Shown: one piece after another, positions 52,352 to 55,911 of the stretch | How the letters are laid out: every line of letters begins with the position of its first letter | Numbering within the stretch: position 1 is the stretch's first letter | NCBI GenBank assembly: GCA_021791345.1 | Contig: JAJYWT010000165.1 | Location: 1-55,911, forward strand | Reading direction: 5' to 3' | From: a bacterium | GTDB lineage: Bacteria; Chloroflexota; Dormibacteria; UBA8260; Bog-877 | Length of the DNA stretch: 55,911 nt | Position numbers and translations under genes: made by a program | The notes under the pieces: generated by a model | Told to the model about the DNA's origin: nothing | Database searches by the model: none | The model's input: the letters and a program-made list of their open reading frames with translations, nothing else

Positions 52352-53923
52352 TCAAACCGGAAAGACACCGTGCTTGCGGGCCGGCTCAGGGCGGCGCCGC
52401 GAGCCCGCCGCCGCCAGCCGGGCGAGCAGCTCATCACGAATTGAGTCGGGATCGACGATGGCGTCGATCACCAGGTCGGACGCCAGCCGGAACACGTCGA
52501 TGCCCTCAGCGTACTCCTCCCGCATCCGGCGGACGAAATCGGCCCGCTCGGCCTCCGGCAGGGCCGCGATCCGGTTCGCGTAGACCGCGTTCACCGCGGC
52601 CTCCGGGCCCATCACCGCGATCTCCGCTGTTGGCAGGGCCAGGGTCGCCTCCGGCTCGAACCCAGGACCGCTCATCGCATAAAGGCCCGCCCCATACGCC
52701 TTGCGCAGGACCACGCAGAAGCGGGGCACGGTGGCGGAGCTCAGGGCCGCGATCATCTTGGCCCCGTGCCTGATGATCCCATCCCGTTCGACCGCGGACC
52801 CGATCATGAAGCCGGGGACGTCGGCCAGGAATACCAGGGGTATCCCGAAGGCGTCGCAGAGGCTGATGAATCGTGCCGCCTTGTCGGACGAGTCGACGAA
52901 CAGAACGCCCCCCTGATGCGCGGGCTGGGAGGCCACCACCCCCACCGCGCGCCCCCCCAGACGAGCCAGCCCACACACCAGCTCGCGGGCGTAGAGCTGC
53001 TTGATCTCGAAGAACGAGCCAGCGTCGAACAGGGCATCCAGGATCTGATGCACGTCGTAGCCCCGAGCCGACTCCTCGGGGATCAGGTCGCCCAGATCCT
53101 CGCGGGCGGCCGGCGGTCGCGGCGCCACCGGTGGCGGGTCCGTGGCCCAGTTGGGCGGGAAGAAGGCGAGATAGTCGCGCAGCGCCGCCAGCGCCGAACG
53201 CTCGTCGGGTGCCAGGAGGTCGCCGCAACCGGAGACGGTGCAGTGCATCCTCGCCCCGCCCATCTCCTCCAGGGTGACCTTCTCCCCCACCACCTCCTGA
53301 GCCATCCGGGGCGAGCCCAGATACATGGAGGCGTTGCCTTCGACCATGAAGACCACGTCACAGAAGGCGGGGATGTAGGCCCCACCCGCAGCACTCGGGC
53401 CGAACAGCACGCAAGGCTGGGGCACCTGCCCGCTCAGCCGGACCTGGTTGTGAAAGATGCGGCCGGCGTGGCGCCGCCCGGGGAACATGTCGACCTGCTC
53501 GGTGATCCTGGCCCCGGCCGAGTCGACCAGGTAGCAGAGCGGGATCTGCAGGTGCTCGGCGCGTTCCTGAATGCGCAGGATCTTCTCCACGGTGCGGGGG
53601 CCCCACGAACCGGCCTTCACCGTCGGATCGTTTGCCATCACCGCCACCCGGCGACCGTGGACCACCCCGATGCCGGTTACCACCCCATCGGCCCCCATCT
53701 CCTCAGGGTTCTCGGAGTTGGCCAGGAGCCCGTCCTCGACAAAGGGGGTCTTGGGGTCGAAGAGCAGGGCCAGCCGCTCTCGGACCGGGAGCTTGTGCTG
53801 CGTCGGCAACCGCTGCCGGTACTTCTCCGGTCCCCCCAGCCTGGCCCGGTCCTGTCGGACCTTCAGCGTGGCCCGTCGGTCCGGATGGGCATCGAGAGGC
53901 CGGCGGAGCGGCGGACTGGACAT
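52352..53923 (-). CDS. Acyl-CoA carboxylase carboxyltransferase (beta) subunit
   Basis: 523-residue crotonase-fold carboxyltransferase of the PccB/MccB family, which moves CO2 from biotin to an acyl-CoA. The N-terminal half has LPVRERLALLFD, SGARITEQVDMFPGRRHAGR and FGPSAAGGAYIPAFCDVVFM. The C-terminal half has FVDSSDKAARFISLCDAFG, FLADVPGFMIGSAVERDGII and YGAGLYAMSGPGFEPE. DMFPGRRHAGRIFHN resembles methylcrotonyl-CoA carboxylase more than PccB, and the substrate stays open. The biotin-carrying alpha subunit is not adjacent. TATACT lies ten bases before ATG 53923. Confidence 0.92.
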   Translation of the reverse strand: MSSPPLRRPLDAHPDRRATLKVRQDRARLGGPEKYRQRLPTQHKLPVRERLALLFDPKTPFVEDGLLANSENPEEMGADGVVTGIGVVHGRRVAVMANDPTVKAGSWGPRTVEKILRIQERAEHLQIPLCYLVDSAGARITEQVDMFPGRRHAGRIFHNQVRLSGQVPQPCVLFGPSAAGGAYIPAFCDVVFMVEGNASMYLGSPRMAQEVVGEKVTLEEMGGARMHCTVSGCGDLLAPDERSALAALRDYLAFFPPNWATDPPPVAPRPPAAREDLGDLIPEESARGYDVHQILDALFDAGSFFEIKQLYARELVCGLARLGGRAVGVVASQPAHQGGVLFVDSSDKAARFISLCDAFGIPLVFLADVPGFMIGSAVERDGIIRHGAKMIAALSSATVPRFCVVLRKAYGAGLYAMSGPGFEPEATLALPTAEIAVMGPEAAVNAVYANRIAALPEAERADFVRRMREEYAEGIDVFRLASDLVIDAIVDPDSIRDELLARLAAAGSRRRPEPARKHGVFPV

Positions 53924-53933
53924 CTAGCCATCG

Positions 53934-53939
53934 AGTATA
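53934..53939 (-). promoter_or_regulatory. TATACT -10 box of the carboxylase gene
   Basis: TATACT on the minus strand, ten bases before ATG 53923; a leader of about three bases is predicted. The aminotransferase downstream is probably in the same message. Confidence 0.5.
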
Positions 53940-53975
53940 GGGACCGGCGCCAGCCGTTCCGAAGTCGATTCAGCC

Positions 53976-53981
53976 TACACT
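53976..53981 (+). promoter_or_regulatory. TACACT -10 box, leaderless arrangement for rnhB
   Basis: TACACT, seven bases (CACCACC), then the GTG start at 53989. Confidence 0.55.
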
Positions 53982-53988
53982 CACCACC

Positions 53989-54588
53989 GTGCTGACTGCC
54001 GCTTCAGGAACGGACTGGGGAACGCTCCGAGGGACGGTGTGCGGTCTCGATGAGGTCGGCCGCGGAGCCCTCGCCGGCCCCTTGGTGGCGGCGGCCGTGG
54101 TGCTCAAGGCCGGCTTCGCACACCCCCTCTTGCGCGACAGCAAACGGCTGACGGCTTCCCAGCGCGGCAAGCTGGACCCGGTCATCCGCGAGGCGGCCGA
54201 GCAGATGATGGTCATCGAGGTCGGCTGCCAGGAGATCGACCAACTGGGAATCGGTTGGGCCAACCGGCACGCCTTCGAGCAGTTGCTGGGAGCGATGGTC
54301 GCCGACAGGTATCTGGTCGATGGCAACCTGCGCCTCTCGACCACTCGAACCTACCGTTCCGTGATCGGAGGCGACGACCTGGTGCCGGCCATCTCGGCTG
54401 CGTCCATCGTCGCCAAGGTGCACCGCGACCGCCTGATGGAGGAGCTGGACCGAGAGTGCCCGGGTTACTCCTGGGCTGCCAACAAGGGGTACGGCAGCGC
54501 GGCCCACCTCAGAGCCATCGCCGAGCGAGGACCGTCTCCCCACCACCGCCTCACCTTCCTGCACCCGCAGGCTTTGCTGCCCTTCTGA
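53989..54588 (+). CDS. rnhB: Ribonuclease HII
   Basis: Cleaves RNA in RNA-DNA hybrids and at misincorporated ribonucleotides; 199 residues from GTG 53989. Asp21 and Glu22 begin the active site in GLDEVGRGALAGPLVAAA. A third Asp is in LVDGN, and the fourth carboxylate lies near SAASIVAKVHRDRLM. The C-terminal NKGYGSAAHLRAI then GPSPHHRLTF completes the family pattern. No rplS is adjacent, unlike many genomes. Monocistronic and leaderless by promoter spacing. Confidence 0.95.
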   Translation: MLTAASGTDWGTLRGTVCGLDEVGRGALAGPLVAAAVVLKAGFAHPLLRDSKRLTASQRGKLDPVIREAAEQMMVIEVGCQEIDQLGIGWANRHAFEQLLGAMVADRYLVDGNLRLSTTRTYRSVIGGDDLVPAISAASIVAKVHRDRLMEELDRECPGYSWAANKGYGSAAHLRAIAERGPSPHHRLTFLHPQALLPF

Positions 54589-54602
54589 GCCCAGCTCGCG
54601 GC

Positions 54603-54623
54603 GGTGCCCAGCTGGGCGGCACC
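54603..54623. terminator. Hairpin between converging rnhB and hydrolase genes
   Basis: GGTGCC (54603-54608) and GGCACC (54618-54623) flank a loop that itself contains part of CCCAGCTGGG. It lies 15 bases after the rnhB stop. No T-run; a candidate terminator. Confidence 0.45.
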
Positions 54624-54663
54624 TTCGCCCGCCGCCCGGCGTCCCGCCCGAGTCTCGGGGATC

Positions 54664-55308
54664 TCAGCTCGGCCGCGCGACTCCCCCCCTTCTCTCCCAC
54701 TCCTCGAACGTCGCCACCTCGGCTCCGATGGTGGTCGGGTCGCCGTGGCCGGGATAGACGATGGTCGCGGAATCCAGCCCCATCAGCTCGTTCCGGATGC
54801 TGCTCAGGATGGTGGGGAAGTCCCCCAGCGGAGGGCGCGTGGCGCCCGGCCCGCCGGGAAACAGGGTGTCACCGGTGAACACCACATCGGGGCCGAGGAA
54901 GCAGACGCTGCCCGGCGTGTGCCCCGGGGTGTGGAGCACCCGCAGCCGGCAATTGCCGAATGCGATCTCCTCCCCATGGTGGAAGTGGTGGCCCGGCGGG
55001 GGCGGCGGGAACATCGCCAGATCTGCGGGGTGGGCGCCGACCCAGGCGGTGCCGAAGGTTTCCCGGACCGCACCGAGCGCCTGCCAGTGGTCGGCGTGGC
55101 CATGCGTCTCCAGCACCGCCACCAGGTTCAGGTCACCAATCGCCTCGATCAGCCGCTCCGCCTCGTCCGCTGCGTCGATCAACACCGCGGCTCCGGTCTT
55201 CGGGCAGGCCACCACGTAGGCAGCGTTGTCCAGGGGGCCGACCCGACAGGTCCGCACCAGGACCTCGCCTTCGAAGTCCCACTTCGGGCTCTTCATCGCT
55301 CTGTTCAC
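54664..55308 (-). CDS. Metallo-beta-lactamase-fold hydrolase (glyoxalase II-like)
   Basis: 214 residues from GTG 55308, with GGAGG eight bases upstream; this beats ATG 55296. Binuclear metal ligands: THGHADHWQ (HxHxDH), HTPGHTPGS, TGDTLFPGG and YPGHGDPTT. The layout is that of small glyoxalase II/YcbL-like thioesterases, with FPGGPGATRPP before the fourth ligand. The substrate is unknown and true lactamase activity is unlikely. The gene is convergent with rnhB and follows the MFS gene on the same strand by 36 bases. Confidence 0.88.
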   Translation of the reverse strand: MNRAMKSPKWDFEGEVLVRTCRVGPLDNAAYVVACPKTGAAVLIDAADEAERLIEAIGDLNLVAVLETHGHADHWQALGAVRETFGTAWVGAHPADLAMFPPPPPGHHFHHGEEIAFGNCRLRVLHTPGHTPGSVCFLGPDVVFTGDTLFPGGPGATRPPLGDFPTILSSIRNELMGLDSATIVYPGHGDPTTIGAEVATFEEWERRGGVARPS

Positions 55309-55344
55309 CGCTCGATCCTCCAGTCGCAAGGTGGGATTCCCGAA

Positions 55345-55911
55345 TCAGCCCGTGGAAACCGCCAGCGGACCGGGCACCTCAGAACGCACGCCCCGGGCCG
55401 CGAACACCATCATGACGGAGGCCGCCACGATGGGGAGGAACGGGGAGCGCACCCCCCCGCCCGCGTCCAGCGCCAGCCCTCCCAGGAACGGACCGCAGAA
55501 GGCACAGACGTAGCCGACGGTCAGCATCACCGCCGTGAGCGGCGCCACCCGACCCGGAGCCGCCACCAGCGGCGGGTAGGCAAGCAGGCCCGCGAAGTTC
55601 AAAGCCACCCCGACCCCCATCAGGCCGGCGAACAGCAGCGGGGCTGTGGAGGCGAACAGGAACCAGCCCAGGGTCCCGGCCAGGGTGATCAGACCGCTCG
55701 CCAGGTAGTAGCTGCCGCGGGTCGCGAAGCTGCGCCGCCACAGGATGAGCCCCAGATCGACCGGAATCATGACCCCGTTGAGGGTTGCCAGGCACCAGCT
55801 GGCGAGAGCCGAGTGCGGCCCCCCCGGGACCGAGGTCGGAATCCAGGTGTTGGCGGCGAAGAAGACCAGCGACTGCCCGCCAAAGCACAGGTATACGGAC
55901 CACAGTGGGAA
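55345..55911 (-). CDS. MFS transporter, N-terminal part outside window
   Basis: The frame is open from the right edge to the stop at 55345, giving the last 188 residues; the ATG at 55770 is internal. At least five hydrophobic helices are visible (YLCFGGQSLVFFAANTWIP, SWCLATLNGVMIPVDLGLI, LITLAGTLGWFLF, FAGLMGVGVALNFAGLLAY, TAVMLTVGYVCAFCGPFLGG). The GQSLVFF...NTWIP helix is like helix 7 of CynX/NimT-type transporters, which move cyanate, nitroimidazoles or other small molecules. The substrate is not predictable. Confidence 0.82.
   Translation of the reverse strand, partial: FPLWSVYLCFGGQSLVFFAANTWIPTSVPGGPHSALASWCLATLNGVMIPVDLGLILWRRSFATRGSYYLASGLITLAGTLGWFLFASTAPLLFAGLMGVGVALNFAGLLAYPPLVAAPGRVAPLTAVMLTVGYVCAFCGPFLGGLALDAGGGVRSPFLPIVAASVMMVFAARGVRSEVPGPLAVSTG

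Noticed and set aside
1..55911. CRISPR arrays, insertion sequences or prophage
   Set aside because: No regularly spaced repeats, transposase or integrase motifs, or att-like duplications next to the tRNAs were seen.

Overview
The window is about 56 kb of very GC-rich bacterial chromosome with dense, mostly minus-strand operons made of housekeeping genes. No phage, insertion sequence, CRISPR array or clearly transferred island is visible. Several features point to a Terrabacteria lineage: a clpC-yacL-ispD-ispF-cysS-rlmB run that echoes the Bacillus order, an HrcA/CIRCE heat-shock operon, ribosomal protein S21, an F420-reductase-type protein, and start-site-proximal TANNNT promoter boxes. A Chloroflexota or Dormibacterota-like organism fits best. 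S21 argues against a typical actinobacterium. This placement is an inference, because no 16S rRNA gene is present.

Layout. 1-8.3 kb (minus): rlmB (cut by the left edge), cysS, ispF, ispD, a YacL-like PIN/TRAM membrane protein, clpC, and an ATPase-less paralogue of the ClpC N-domain. 8.4-14.6 kb: rpsA (S1), a small unknown ORF, ftsH, two CAU-anticodon tRNAs (initiator plus elongator/Ile2), a BNR-repeat lipoprotein and an FtsB-like gene. 14.6-20.3 kb (minus): rpsU-ybeY-pth-mfd-mazG. 20.4-23.2 kb: an alpha/beta hydrolase, then rsmE and a GalT-like gene on plus. 23.2-26.6 kb (minus): hrcA-grpE-dnaJ-hsp20 behind a perfect CIRCE. 26.7-31.5 kb: a VIT1/CCC1 transporter, lepA-hemW, a GNAT-like protein and a DUF2795-like protein. 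31.7-36.1 kb: a metal-chelatase AAA+/VWA module and an NpdG-like F420 reductase. 36.1-41 kb (minus): a complete pyruvate dehydrogenase complex (pdhA-pdhB-E2-E3). 41.1-42.4 kb: a strong promoter, a structured leader and two unrecognised small proteins. 42.4-46.4 kb (minus): rhodanese, transketolase, 6-phosphogluconolactonase, ribulose-phosphate epimerase. 46.5-56 kb: a MurG-like glycosyltransferase, glutamate dehydrogenase, a large membrane protein, a Rieske protein, a class V aminotransferase, an acyl-CoA carboxylase beta subunit, RNase HII, a metallo-beta-lactamase-fold hydrolase and a truncated MFS transporter.

How it works together. The left part covers isoprenoid precursors (ispD/ispF), protein quality control (clpC, ftsH, hrcA operon), translation (S1, S21, pth, ybeY, lepA, tRNAs) and repair (mfd, mazG, rnhB). 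The right part is central carbon and nitrogen metabolism. Many cistrons overlap by 1-4 bases (TGATG, ATGA, GTGA, TTGA), indicating translational coupling.

Most interesting signals: (i) at least seven transcription-unit-first genes have a TANNNT box exactly 6-7 bases before the start codon, the hallmark of leaderless mRNAs; (ii) against that background, one unknown gene at 41.3 kb has a near-consensus promoter and a roughly 155-base foldable leader; (iii) rpsU starts with CTG behind a perfect Shine-Dalgarno; (iv) a ClpC N-domain-only paralogue sits beside clpC and shares a 65-base identical block with it; (v) an I/D-fused chelatase module lies beside unknown partners.
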